Below, in pieces: positions 24,225 to 37,300 of a DNA stretch of 64,000 bases. Below the pieces are notes generated by a model. That model searched no databases, was not told the DNA's origin, and saw only the letters and a program-made list of their open reading frames with translations. The translations under genes and the position numbers were made by a program. Every line of letters starts with the position of its first letter. The stretch's first letter is position 1. This DNA comes from Ischnura elegans (Eukaryota > Arthropoda > Insecta > Odonata > Coenagrionidae): assembly GCF_921293095.1 (NCBI RefSeq), contig NC_060258.1, positions 3,348,001 to 3,412,000 of the forward strand, read 5' to 3'.

Positions 24225-25440
24225 GAAATTTGGAAGGGTTAAAAAAGAGGATTAATCCATGGGGACCTGGGTCTTCCCCATTATAACTAGGAGGGGTATT
24301 GTTGGACCGAATGGTAGGAAATGTGATACATTTGAATTTTGTGCAAATATGCATTCTAGCGGCGGACCTGCAACAAAACCTATCCAAGTGGAAGTATATG
24401 GAGGGTAAAAACCACATCTGTTAACACTAAAAAGACCGGAGGTGGTCAATCGACCGTTTGCGTTTATATTTCGCGCACCCTTTCGTTATTTTCCGATCGA
24501 TAACGCTGAGATTTTTTGACTACTGATATTTCGGAACAAATAGTCTGAAAATGATTTTTTTTATTCTTGTCCAGAGAAAACATAATGCCTATAGAAATAT
24601 TTTTTTATGTAACTGATATTTTTTGTAAAGTGAACACTAAATCTAACCGTGAAAGCAATCAGAACATGAAAAAGTAACCAAAACACTTCTACCCTCGTTA
24701 CGTAAAAATACAAAGGGGAAACGAATGAGAGAGCGGAAGAAAAGGGCGAACGGCCAATTGACCGCTGGCGGTCATTATAGGTATGCGGCTTGCCCCGGTC
24801 ATTCGAGAGTCAACACGTGTTTCACTTGCAGCCAAACTGCCTCTAGTGTAGCAATCAAGTCAAGTTGGGTGGTGCACCATTGGGAAATAGCAGAATGTCC
24901 CGACTGAGGACCGCTTCCCACTTCCCTTTGGTGCAGTAGGTGTTCAAGTAACGGGTCTCCTGTAACTTCGGATTGGAAGGAAGGAAAGTCAATGGTGGGT
25001 TTTACCAATAGTAGTGCAAGCAGCCTGTCGTCTTTAAATCAAAAGATTACCAAAACGCGATTAAAGTCGTGCATGCATGGGATAAAAGAAAATATTATCC
25101 TCCTCCTCTCCCTGCGTTAAAAAAGCGCTTACCATCGAAAAATAATCATTTCGTCGTTACATTTAGTAGTTTAGGAAAGTGATAAAATAGAAAATAAACA
25201 TGTAATGTTTAACTTCTTTTTATAAGTGAATGAACTATCTACGTCTGTTGAACAGTTGAAAGAGAACAAATTCCCCAAGGCCGCTCTCATTGGTGGGCAA
25301 AGTGGGGGGGTGGGAAGTATGTGTGTGTGAATGAGACCTTCGGGGAAATTGATGCCTTAGAACTAATCTGCAAGGTGTGTGTGTGAGCTGCGCGATTGTT
25401 TGGTTTCACAGTGTTTTAGCTTGATTTCCGCGTAAGACTT
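24225..25440. other. Repeat-like intergenic DNA, no gene
   Basis: At 24420 TTAACACTAAAAAGACCGG is followed by GGTCAATCGACCGTTTGC, and at ~24,755 a related GGCCAATTGACCGCTGGC precedes GGTCATT. This could be a small TTAA-type MITE, but the evidence is weak. No coding support. Confidence 0.35.
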
Positions 25441-25563
25441 TTAACCCTTTGGCGCCGAATGCCACACCTGTGCGGCGACATATGTTTTCCATGAACAACG
25501 AATGCCACACCTGTGCGGCGTTTATTTTCTTAACCTAAGCAACGAATGCCACGCCTGTGCGGC
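25441..25563 (+). mobile_element. Lone piggyBac-like terminus with three subterminal repeats
   Basis: TTAA at 25441-25444 is followed by CCCTTTGGCGCC. Then come three copies of GAATGCCACACCTGTGCGG (one with a single change) starting near 25457, 25500 and 25544. CCC ends beside TTAA with tandem subterminal repeats match piggyBac architecture, but this is a different family from the element at 12.9-15.8 kb. I found no matching opposite terminus within the following kilobase. Confidence 0.55.
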
Positions 25564-25839
25564 ACAGGTCGAAAAAAGTGACCGTGGCGGACACAATAGA
25601 CCCACAGACGCGGTCGCCCCTCATGATCCGCCTTAGCGCGAGCCCAGTCCCATCTTCGGCCGCTCAGGTCGACCCTTTCCTATCCTCTCCACGCGGTCAA
25701 CTACTGTCATTTGCAGTGTGTTTTCAAAAAAAATTTTTGTTGCTTAGTTTTTAAATTCAATGCTAGAAATGCATTCATCTTTATTTGCTGACCACATGGA
25801 AATTTCAAACAAAATTCTAACGTTAATATCAACGGAGTT

Positions 25840-26010
25840 ATAGACCAACTAGTAAATATACTAAATCCGTCTAAATTAACGTTAGAACTTCGTTTAAAAT
25901 TTCTGCACGCTCAGAAAAGAAACACAAAATTCATTTTGAATGTAAAAATTCTATGCGAACAACAAATATTTGCATATATTTTGCACTAATATTTTAGCCA
26001 GTTGACCGCG
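25840..26010. repeat. Dispersed repeat, copy 2 (partner at 5,830-6,010)
   Basis: It shares TAAATCCGT, TAGAACTTCGTTTAAAATTT and GTTGACCGCG with the other copy, in the same order and spacing. Confidence 0.6.
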
Positions 26011-26884
26011 GACTCGTCCTAGGAAGGGGCTTTTAATCCTTCGAGGGTCTGGGACAGAGGCCGAGAAAAGGGATCGGCGCCCCACTGAGTTGGGTCCAAA
26101 AATGGTTAGGGAGGGAACTACTGCCCACAGTCGATGCAGAAAAGCTTCGTGCAAGGGAGTAAAGAAAACTTTCAATAGACTCGTATTGAGGAAGAATTTC
26201 CCTCAAGGAAGGTCCGGCGCGAATTCCCACCCACCTTTGAGAATTAAAACAGTCAATACGATTCCCTCCAATTCCATAAGCCCTCTATAATATACTTACT
26301 CCATAGTTCAGAACTCTCTTAATCTTTCGTACTCAATCATTAACTTGATATTTTCATAAAAAATACATAGAAGCACTACATGAACAAACATTGAACAGAC
26401 AAACTAACATTAGTTAATCATATAATTAGAATTGATACCACAGAAAATTATTCTTGAGACTCAGTGCCTTAACTTTTATCAAAAGTGTTGACATGCATGG
26501 CTTACATTTAAACACTTTTCTACCAATAAAAATAGCAATTAAAGATAAACGAATTATTTATTTGATCCTTGAAAATATACTACAGTAAATTTACTAGAAC
26601 ATTAGAAATTAGGTCACAGACCTAATTCAATATCATTGTATTACTTAAACATTGAGGCAATTCTATAATTTCAAACATGCAGTTGTCATAGTAATAAGAA
26701 TTATTTACCTTGATAATTAATGAACACTAATCATTTACAATACTAAGACCTAAAACTGTTTTTAAATGAGAAAATGTGCATCTTTTGATAGTTTTTTTTG
26801 CAATCAAGGCAAGAATAAGGCTTCTTTCCAATGAACTCGCATGGGTAACCCAAGGTTTCTTTTGGCAGTATAAGACTTTACACA
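26011..26884 (-). other. Probable 3' UTR and downstream flank of the ZAD zinc-finger gene
   Basis: Immediately past the stop codon the sequence still encodes decayed zinc-finger remnants (about 26,790-26,884). A minus-strand AATAAA lies at 26,557-26,562, about 320 bases after the stop, and is a plausible poly(A) signal. Nothing else was recognised. Confidence 0.4.
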
Positions 26885-28398
26885 TTAAACACAGGAATAA
26901 GGTGTATCCTTTGTATGAATCCTCATATGAAAGACAAGGTTGCTCCTTACAGAGAAAGACTTTTCACATTCATTGCATGAATAAGGTTTCTCCTTCGTGT
27001 GAGTCCGAATGTGATGGACAAGGGTATTCTTTTGAGAGAAAGACTTTTCACATTCACCGCAGGGATAAGGTTTTTCCTTTGTATGAATTCTCATGTGACA
27101 GACAAGGTTGCTCCTTACAGAGAAAGACTTTTCACATTCGTTACATGGATAAGGTTTCTCATTCGTATGAGTCCGAATGTGATAGATAAGGTGACTCTTT
27201 CGAGAAAAAGACTTTTCACATTCACCGCAGGAATAAGGCTTCTCCTTCGTATGAGTCCGAATGTGATGGACAAGGTCACTCTTTTGAGAAAAAGACTTTT
27301 CACATTCACCGCAGGTATAAGGTTTCTCCTTCGTATGAGACCGCATATGACGGACAAGGTTATTCTTTTGAGAGAAAGACTTTTCACATTCACTGCAGGA
27401 ATAAGGTGTATCTTTCGTATGAGTCCGAATGTGACGGACAAGGTGACTCTTTCGAGAGAAAGACTTTTCACATTCACCGCAGGAATAAGGTTTCTCCTTC
27501 GTATGAGTCCAAATGTGACGGACAAGGTGACTCTTTCGAGAGAAAGACTTTTCACATTCACCGCAGGAATAAGGTGTCTCCTTCGTATGAGTCCGAATAT
27601 GACGGACAAGGCAACTCTTATTAGAGAATGACTGTTCACATTCATTGCAGGAATGAGGTTTCTTTGCTGTGCGTGGACTATCTGTGTACGATTTCTCATC
27701 TACAATGGAGCTTCTACTCACTTCCCTCCCTTTGGTCTTCTCCCTTGTTCCTCCTAAGTTTGCCTTAAAAAGCCCATTTCCTTTTTGTCTCACCCCTTGT
27801 CTTTTACATATCAGCTTATTTAAATTCTTGGAGGAGGTGGGCTGATGAGAACTATCAGTTTCTCTTTTTGAAGCAAGGGTTTTGAGGGACATATTTTTTA
27901 CGATTGACAAATCTGCATCAATATCCAAATTGCCAGAACCTAAATGAATCTTGAGGTGCTTGATACGATCATATTGGGTATTGAATGCATCTCCACAGTT
28001 GAAGCAAATATAAGAATTGTCCTTTGATTTGGAACGCTTCCCAGGATTTTTGATCAAGCTAGCACTTATCTTTTTGTTTTCCCACATGTCTGCCTCATGG
28101 CCACTCTTTTCACTGTTAGTGACTTCAAAAAACTTTATGGTGTCTGGATTATCACAACCACTTGTTTCCCCAGAAACAGTCATTGTTGCTCTATCTCCTC
28201 TTTCAGACACACGCCTAGATTTCGATTGAAACTGTCCATCATCAGGAATTGAGCACGAAGTTATTTTATCAGCAAGCAGGGTACCACATTTTTCAATGTC
28301 TTTATCCATCACCTTCCTTACTTTCCTTGAATTTGATGCTCTTATTTTTGGTTCAAGGAGAGCAAGCAAAGCTGAGGCTCTTTCAGAAGCTGGGATAT
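26885..28398 (-). CDS. ZAD zinc-finger gene, exon 9: C2H2 array
   Basis: Last exon, entered in phase 1 after CTAG at 28399-28402. It encodes a basic linker, one isolated finger (CFNCGDAFNTQYDRIKHLKIH), then nine tandem C2H2 fingers. The consensus is CxECEKSFSxKSxLVxHxRTH joined by TKEKPYSC, an 84-bp repeat unit at DNA level. The near-identity of units suggests unequal exchange or gene conversion. The frame ends at a TAA inside what would be finger 10 (TGT GTT TAA TGT), so the array was once longer. Shadow frames on the plus strand of this array are artefacts. Confidence 0.95.
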
Positions 28399-31300
28399 CT
28401 AGAAAAGAATTTCACATTTCAAATAAGTAAATTCAGGCACGTAATCTATGATTCATTGACCTAATTCAAAATAACCACTAGACAGATTTCAAAGTTGCAT
28501 CTTCAACCGATCTTTTGGTTAAATGCCGTACATATAACTAATGTTGAAATTAAATTTTTACAGTGGTTTCCAAACATTTCTTCACAAATTGAGTGGCACT
28601 GCTTCTCAGAGAAATTAAGTAAGGTATTACATACTAAACTGAAATATATACTCAAGAAAGCACCCCAGGGCACAGTTACACGCAAAATGGCACTAGAGCA
28701 TCCTAATGAAAAAATATACCTAGCAGTTACAAGTAAAATCACATCCAAATTACTCAAACTCTTCATATCCACCGTCAATGAGGGTGAAGACCTGTACTTC
28801 AGTTTACCACCATTAAAATTTTGGAAGAAAATATAGCCTTGAAATCTTAGCTAACAAGAATAAGTAAGCATGGGCAGGTTGCTTACTCTCATTACTCTGC
28901 AGAACCAAAACTTCTGCACACAAGGCATTGAGATTGAGTTTTGCCATTTTTAGCCAAATTAGTTTTTTTACATATTTCACTTCTTCCATGAATATGTGTT
29001 TCACCTAATAAAGCACAGTTTCCATGAGCACAACAAAGTGAATTGGATGGGGTATGTATCAAAGCAAAATTTTCCCATCATATTAAAACTGAACCAAACC
29101 TTTCGTCCTCATTTCATCAAGTGTCATGTTAACTTTGCCTATTTATACCACATAAATGACGTGAAGGTTGGAATCTCATGCTTTGTATTTTTCACAAGTG
29201 AGTTTTGGTAATTATTTTCTATTGACCAATCTAAAAGGCACAATTATTCGGTAAAGTACGGGAAAGTTCCCATAGGAATGCACATGACTCCAAATATTGC
29301 TTTCTATCACTGAAACATGAAGATAATTTTGCTAGAAATTTGCAAACCTATTAAATTATCCAGCAGAACTGTTAACATAAACTAAAGAAAGTATAGAAGG
29401 ATGAAAAATTCAGATTCTTTAGCCTTCACGAGTGGAGTGTCCAAAACCTGGTCTAAGTATTCAACCAAATTTTGCTGTTATAGTCCATTGCGTGTTGTCC
29501 TCGAATCAGTCCCCACATGGGGTCACATGTACAACCAATATTTCAAACTACAAATCCAGTTAAACATTTGCAGGTCAAATGTATTAATGTATAAGAGCTA
29601 CTCTGCTAAGGGTGAGCATTAGTATAGTGCATAAACTGTCCAGTTGTCACCCAGAGGACCCGGTGTCAAGCCACGCATAAAAATAAAATTTCAGTGAAAT
29701 TTATGGAAATATTGACCATTAACATGCTTCTGTAAATAGAAAGTAGAATGAAAGCACGATGAAATTTCATGCCAGGATTGCAAAATTTGATTGAATTCTG
29801 AGGTCCAGTTTTCGAGCATTTGCCTAGTCAGAATTATTTACTTTAATTCTTTTCGGTGAAGAGTCATTTTCAAGAACTAAAGAGCACTCACCCACTGCCT
29901 CCGTCATAGACTCCATGGTCATTGTCTGTTTCTGAATCAGCTCTCCATTCTCCATAGTAGTAGGCTGAAAGTAAGCATCAAAATATGAATGGACAGGGAA
30001 TTGGACCTACCTTAGCAGGTGACTAAATACAACTAATTCTTTAACCATATACACTCACATACTAGCTTATATTTTCCATGTGACCAAGAAGTAAATCAAT
30101 AATATTTATGATAAAATATGAATTCTCTATCGATGACAGCAAATGTAAATAAATCTGAATTTCCATCCTTTCAAAACGATAAAAAAAATCATAAACAGCA
30201 GTGGATATGTAATCCAATTGAGTCTGTGGTCCACACCCATTACATTCCATTGTATGCCTTCCTTCTTGACTTCCCTACCAAAAATTGTATTTATTTATTT
30301 ATACATGTATTTAACCTGTGAATTGAGCATTCTCAGAAACTGCATTAGCTGTCATGATATCCCTTGTCACTAACAACACACATTGTCTACATATCGATAC
30401 CATTTTATGCTCTTTTTAATAAGGACATATAATAGAGATCTAAAATTTTTCAAGATTATCCATACCAATTTCGGCTATGACGGGGGACAAAGGTGACCCC
30501 ATAGCTACACTATCTAATTGTTTGTAATGCCTGCCAATGAAGAAAAAAAATTTTATTTGTGCACAATTTCAGGATTTCACAAAGTTCACTTATCGCTGGA
30601 TATGGTGTATCTGACTTGATGAGGGTCATTTCCGCTAAATGCTCTAGTAAGTTTGCAAGTTCATCGCCACAATAAATCACTATAAAGAAATAGCCGAGTT
30701 TTTATTTCTTCAACACCCACAATTAATGATTACCACCAAGTTTCAGCAAGCACTATCAATTTTATTAATATTACACTTGATTTAATTCAATACCATTATC
30801 ATATATGATTTATAGGTAAAAAGATTTTACTTAGTAAAACATAAGTCAAATGCAATGCATGCATGCAACCACAAAAAGATACAATCAACTTGTCTTGTGA
30901 TATGAATGCACCTCCAAGAACTCACTTAGGCTGAAGTAACTTAAACCACACAAACGGACGTAATACGGGATAACAGTTTTACTTATCCACTCTCAGTCAA
31001 GGATGGGTATGACCTCCTTGTCTGGCTCCTGTCAGAGTTGCTGCATCTTCATTCACCGTGGGCTGAGAGAATATTAAATTATGGGCATCGTGGGTTGACT
31101 TTATTCCTCTTGGCCCAGGAAATCTACCGTTGTATTCCCCTGTTTCCTATTCTTCACCACTATCCACTTCTCGGTCTAATCTACACGATTCTCCTCTCTC
31201 TCTACCTCACCTCCACGTGACTGGCAATATGCATTCAGCTCTCCAGTATAGCATTCGGCCACAATACGAAGCCGGTGTAAATGTGTCTTCTCCAGTTGAT

Positions 31301-34300
31301 ATTTGTCTGGGTTTTACAACCTAGAGAGGGTTATTATTCTGGGGTAGGAGAAGGAGGGGGAAACCCTGGAAGAAGCGGGTTTTCTTATAATCCTCATTAT
31401 GGGCAGGGGGTGTTGCTGAAACATTTTCTCATTTCGTAGAGGAAAGGGGTGCTGATTACGTCACTCTCCATTCGCTGCTCACAGGTGTTGTTTGGAGGGA
31501 GGGGATGGGGAAAAGTGAGGACCTTTCACTGGTCATGCACACAACATGGAAATAACCACAAAACCAGGAAAGCAGGGAATCGTGGGGGAAGGGGGAAACA
31601 CTTTACACTCTATTCAGGCTTCAGTGCACACACACAAACACATACTCACACATGATATTGCAATCAGCTCTCCTTCCTTGTGCACAGCAATTAAAGTTAC
31701 CCATGAAACATGCCAAGCAGCATTGGTTAAAATACATTTGGCCATTTTTGAAAATAATGATTTTCAATGGTTTCAATATCTGGACTCAAGAAGCCCATAT
31801 TTACAGCATTTAAAATTCAGGATTTATCCCAATGAACACTTTCATCCATTCATTTAATTGAATTTGAATTTCGTGCATACCTCAGTGGTATCAGTCTCCA
31901 TGGGAGATTCTTTCTTGGCCAAAACCAGCAAAGACTCTATCACAATGGCTCCTGTGCCTTCGGCATCCCCCTCTTCACCTTGGGAAGATGTTGAGGCCTG
32001 TGCCTGCATATGAGTCCACAATCAGCATCATTAAAGACAGAGATACAGAAATGTAGAAGTAACTTTGTGAGTTCACCAAAATATGATGATTCTATTTATT
32101 GCATTGATATATATATCTACAAAGCACCCTAAAATATTCACTTTTGTAATATTCACATGTTAAAAGCTTGTGTGTGACATTTATATGCACTACTTTGTAC
32201 AATAATCTATCATAGTGCTAGAAAAAGAAAAAACACTCATCTTATCAAGAAAATGTAGGATTAATATCAAGTAACAAATCGCTACTAATTTGTGAACAAA
32301 TATTTGTCTTATGCTTGAATGTGTGACTGAGACTTAGGTGTAATTTGAATTGGTTCAAGATTTTGTGCCATTGTGTCTTTACTTAAACTTACCTTCTACA
32401 CATGCAAAAAGTGTTTGTACTCTGTGGATTACATCTGCTAGATGTGTTATTTATCAAAATTCTTATTAGTATTTGAAAATATAGATAAAAGATTCAATTT
32501 TCAGTGCACCATATCGTTAGCTCATCCTACTGCAATGCCTGGACTTATTACCAACCTTCAATTCCCAATTGAATTCTGTAGTAAGCTAGGCAATAAATAG
32601 CTAAGGAGTATAAAGGAGCAATTCATAGCATGCAAACAATAACAGCAAGTTTTCCTCATTCCACTGCCTATTATTATTAATACAATCATCACTGTCATCA
32701 CTGTCACCGCTAACATCGCTATCATTACTATCATTATAATTATCATTATTACCTGACAAGAGCCTTGGGGCACAAGTTCATTTGTGGCCCCATCAGTGTG
32801 CACATCTTGTCCTTCATCATCACTGATCTGATCAGCTTTTATAGAAGGGGACCCACACGTTCCTATGCCACTCTGACAGAAAGAGAATTAACACTTCATT
32901 TATATGGATTTTAACCAATTAGTACCAGAAATAAAAAGATCACAACCAAAACATGAATTACAGATACATGCATAAATCAAAAATTCCCTGAAAAGCTATT
33001 CTGACCTCACAGAAGAAGGAGGGATTAATTTACTGACTAACAAAATATGACCCATTAAGTTACCTTGCCATTTCAAATAGCCATAGGAAAACCTTACTTA
33101 TAAGGACAAACAAATTTATCAGCAATATTTTGAGACGTGATGGTCTCATGACAACATTCATCAACAACCAAGAATCTAAGCAGAAAGAGTACAGAAATGT
33201 TGATTTCACCTGTTAAAGAAAGTCTCATCTTCCATCTAAACCCTTGTCAAACATGACATTTAGGCAGTTAAATAAATACTGAAGCTGCTCATGAAATCAC
33301 ATGCTGAGAAATTTTATAAAGAAACAGAGAAGTTCCATTTTCAGTCAACAAATAAAATTATAAGTTAACATAGTTACCATTTACCAAGTGTAAAAAGATG
33401 TAAGGAAACATGGGAAAAACCTAAGGACCTTTTTGGAAAAAACCCACTGCAGGAAAACGCCCACACAAGAAGCGGGGTGAGATAAAACTGTGAAAACCTA
33501 CTAATAAGGAGCTTATATAAACCTAGGTATCAATAAATGCAAGAAATTACAAGGAAATATCACAGCGTACCTGGAACGAAAAAGAAAATTAGATGAAGCC
33601 AGAGGAGATAAGTGTTGAATCTTTCCTACTGTTTCCATGATGTTACCTGTCTCATTGCTGTTCTCAAAGAAGTTTTACATGTAGCGCCTTTTTGAAGCAC
33701 CCAGTGAAGATGATTTACGTAGCAGTAAGTCAATGTTAAATATGATGCTTTCTCAAAGAATATATTCGAAAAAGGTAATTCGGGCTTCCAGCCGGGTGGT
33801 CTCCCTCCATTCTGCCGACGTTTCAAAACACGAGTCAGGTTCCATTGTCATCCTTGTAACCCCGGAGGATGGAACCCAACTCGTGTTCCAAAACGTCAGC
33901 AGGATGGAGGGAGTCCACTCGGCTGGAAGCCCAAATAGCCTTTTTCAGGTAGTCAATGCTGTTCCATTTGTGACATGCAGTAACAATGAATGATTTATTG
34001 AATCTGACTGACCAATGGTAAGGGATATAACTATTTGATCGTTGGATCCTTCTTTCTCATAGAATGGTCCTCCACGATCGTTAGAAGATTAATTGCGTAA
34101 GCTTGGTTTCGCTTATAGTAGGACCCACCCGCCTTTGTGACGGTGCAGGATTCCTCGTCCCCTCCCTTCCTTCCCTATCCCCTCCCAGGAGGAGTCGTCG
34201 GGCTCCTATCGCGGCGGCGCCTCCTTCCTTTCTCCTCCCAGTCCTCCCCTTCTGTGTTGCAGCTTTGGCTTCAGATTTCGGGCCAGGAGAGTAAACTCGC

Positions 34301-37300
34301 GAGCCCACCGTGGGGTTTTGTATCCACTGCCTGGTGGTAAGTTATAATGAGTTTTTCATTTCCCCTAGTATTTCAGTCATGTACTCCACTAAGTATATAC
34401 ATACAACAAGCTCCATCAAAATCAGCTCCCAGAAAAAAAATTATCTCTCCCTACAACCAACCTGATTTGCCAACATCCAATACTCTTTTCAGAGATGATA
34501 AAGGACGAATGCTGAGTGCCCCTTATAGTTTCCTCTACACAGTTCTCACCACATCCAAATCTGCTATAGTAAGAGTATGCCTTATATAAATTATTTTTTG
34601 GGAACAAGTTCTGTTTGGCAGATATGGCTAGAATCTGCATCATCACCTGATTTATGCAACCAACTGCAACCAGCACAACCAAATTTTTTATTCACCACAA
34701 ATGACTTTGCTCATTTTGAACTTTTTCACCAGGGAAACATGATTCAAATCATTGGGGGTATTCTGTCACACTGTATTCGGTGATCAAATGTTCATAACAT
34801 CACCATCACTTAGTGTGCGAGTATGGAATGCCACATTAGGTAGAATGAATTTCATTTATTTCCCTTCCATATGGATCAAGTTTCTCAATGGGAGTGAAGC
34901 GTGGGCGTTGACAACAGCAGAAAAGTCAACTGTGGAAGCATTGGAAATGTGGTGCTACCAATAAATGATGAAGATAAAATGGATCGAATGTGTATGTAAC
35001 GAGGAAGTGCTACGAAGAGTGGGAGAAAAGAGGTCTTCTAAAAACCATTAGCAGAAGATGGAACTACTTAGTTGGCCACATTATGAGACACGATGGCCTG
35101 ATAAAATCAAGAGTAGAAGGACAGGTGGAAGGGAAGAGGGGTAAGGAATGGCCTTGAATGAGTTTCATAGGGCAGGTCATTAAGGATGTATAGTAGAAGG
35201 AATATGTCACCGAAAAATGTCTAGCAGATAAGAGATCTGCATCAAACCAATGTTAGGATTGTTGACTAGTGATGATGATTCTTCCTTCTGCTTTGTGGTG
35301 ATCAAAGGTACACATATCTGTGCTCACTAAAGTGGGAAGTGCCCTGACGTCAGAGCCCTCACTGGTTCAGTGAGCAATGGTGCGCAATCACCGCGGCTGT
35401 ATGCCCCCAATCTGTTCAGTAACATGAAAGATTTTTTTCAAGAACGACACATAGGGTTCCCACTCTAACTAAATTATTGTTTATATAAACTGTGATTTTA
35501 AGCCATTTTAGGCAGAAATATTGATCAAGTAACAATCACAAGCCTCAAATTAACTAAAAATTTAACTAACGCAACAGACACTGCAGATGCAAATGCAGTA
35601 ATGAAAGTGCTATCTCTCATAAAATTACCTATCATTAGCTAAATTCAGAGCTGTCTTAAAGTTGTGAGTTGGAATATGGAGGGAGCAGGGAAGTTAAGAA
35701 GTGTTTGGAAATTCACCAGGGTTAATGAACACGTTCGTTACTGGTCTTCCAGATTTGGTGCAGGCTTATGGCCAATGTGTCATCATGGCACATGGACCAA
35801 TACTTGTGCTTCGAATATAAGTGTGCAGATAAATGGATTACTGACCTTGAAATATAATCAATATATCAATTTTTCTTTTGATCAGTCAATCTTAGTTCTA
35901 CAATGAAGTGTGAGAGATTTTTTCATGTTTTATGACAAAATTCACGGCTTATTCACGGTTTTCAAGGTTGAGTGGGAGCCTTGGACATATCTCTATTTTA
36001 GCTAAAAATAAAAAAATCTTGGGCATATGGTTTCCTTATTCTCCCATGAAAAATTTATCAGAATCGGTGTGGAAATGTTAGACAGGCTTCAAAATTTACA
36101 GCTGCAGAAAAGTTGAGAGTGGAAGCTTTGGTATGTGTTGCTCCAGAAGAATGTTGACCATAAAGAAATTGATACAGTAACAATGAAGTATGAAAGAGAA
36201 TGGGAGAAAAGAAGTCTTCTGAAAACCTTAACTTTATCGCCCACATAATGAGATATGATGTCCTCAAAGACAATCGACAGACAAAGAAAAGGAGAGGTGG
36301 ACAGGAAGAAGGGAAAGGAATGGCTCTGCATGTTTCTCACAGGTCAGGTTGTCAAGGATATAAAAAAAGAAGACCATATTCATGAAAAGATAAGCAGATG
36401 TTATGCCGGAATTGAGGGCTGTATGAAACCAATTTTAGTTTTGTTAAATTATGATGGTGATACAGTACAAAATAAAGTTCATTAATAGTATTACCTGATT
36501 GTAAGAGTATTGATGTATCAGTTTGCTTGAGACACCATCAGTGCAATCATTGAGTATATGTCCTTCTTCATCATCGCTAATCTGATCTTCTTTAACAGGA
36601 GAGCACTTGTATGTTACCGGATCACTCTATTGGAAAGAGGGACAACGATGGATACCCATTTTAATCACTTGGTGAACAAATAAAAAGTGATCATGAACAA
36701 AGCTTGAATTACATGATTTCTGTAGAAAATAAATTATTCCTGATGAATGATTTTGGCTTCTTTGTAGAAAACAGATTAACTTAATGAACCGTTGTGATTC
36801 CGCCAATAAAGTCCTTATACCTTCCCATATAATCTAATAATAGATATAGTATGAAGGAGAAACAACTTCATTGGGAAAATCTTGGAAATAAATAGCTTTT
36901 TAAGTTGTGAACCTCCCCGGTCATTAAAATTAATTTCAAAAAGGGAACAAGGCCAAGAGCACCGACTTCTAAAAAAATGATAAAAATCTAGGAATAAGCA
37001 AAATCTTAATATTTCATTAAAAGTGGAAGGGTTTCAAGACTATGAACAACAGCAGCAGAAAATTCAGTAAGAGTAATTAAAAATCAGTTCACATCACTAA
37101 AAATTTATATATTTCGGCAATCAACTTGCATTGCAGACGTCAAACACCCCATTCAAAAATGGCAAAGAAGGTTGAATCCCTAGCCTACACTATAAATTCC
37201 TCTTCACTTTCATCACAAAATCCAAATCTACAACATTTTGATTCCTATGAACATCAATCCCTCATAAGAAATGCAAGTTATGTAGTTGAATTTGGCTCGC

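Larger units (their letters stand above)
32873..36494. other. Intron 5 of the ZAD gene
   Basis: Holds a ~150-bp hairpin element (33,782-33,932), a GC-rich patch (34,100-34,330) and two LINE 3' fragments. Frames in the GC-rich patch are low complexity. Confidence 0.5.

Noticed and set aside
24420..24790. TTAA-type MITE suggested by GGTCAATCGACC-like repeats
   Set aside because: The two similar motifs do not form clear inverted ends and no second TTAA is placed correctly.
26776..27699. Long plus-strand frame (about 210 codons) and a second minus-strand frame (about 194 codons) with repeated peptides
   Set aside because: They are the other frames of the 84-bp zinc-finger repeat, which stays open by periodicity. 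The C2H2 frame is the real one.
28560..28660. hAT MITE suggested by CAGTGGTTTCCAAAC
   Set aside because: Only one end was found; no matching inverted terminus or 8-bp target duplication.
34103..34340. GC-rich frames on both strands
   Set aside because: Low-complexity Ser/Pro/Arg peptides in a GC-rich intronic patch.
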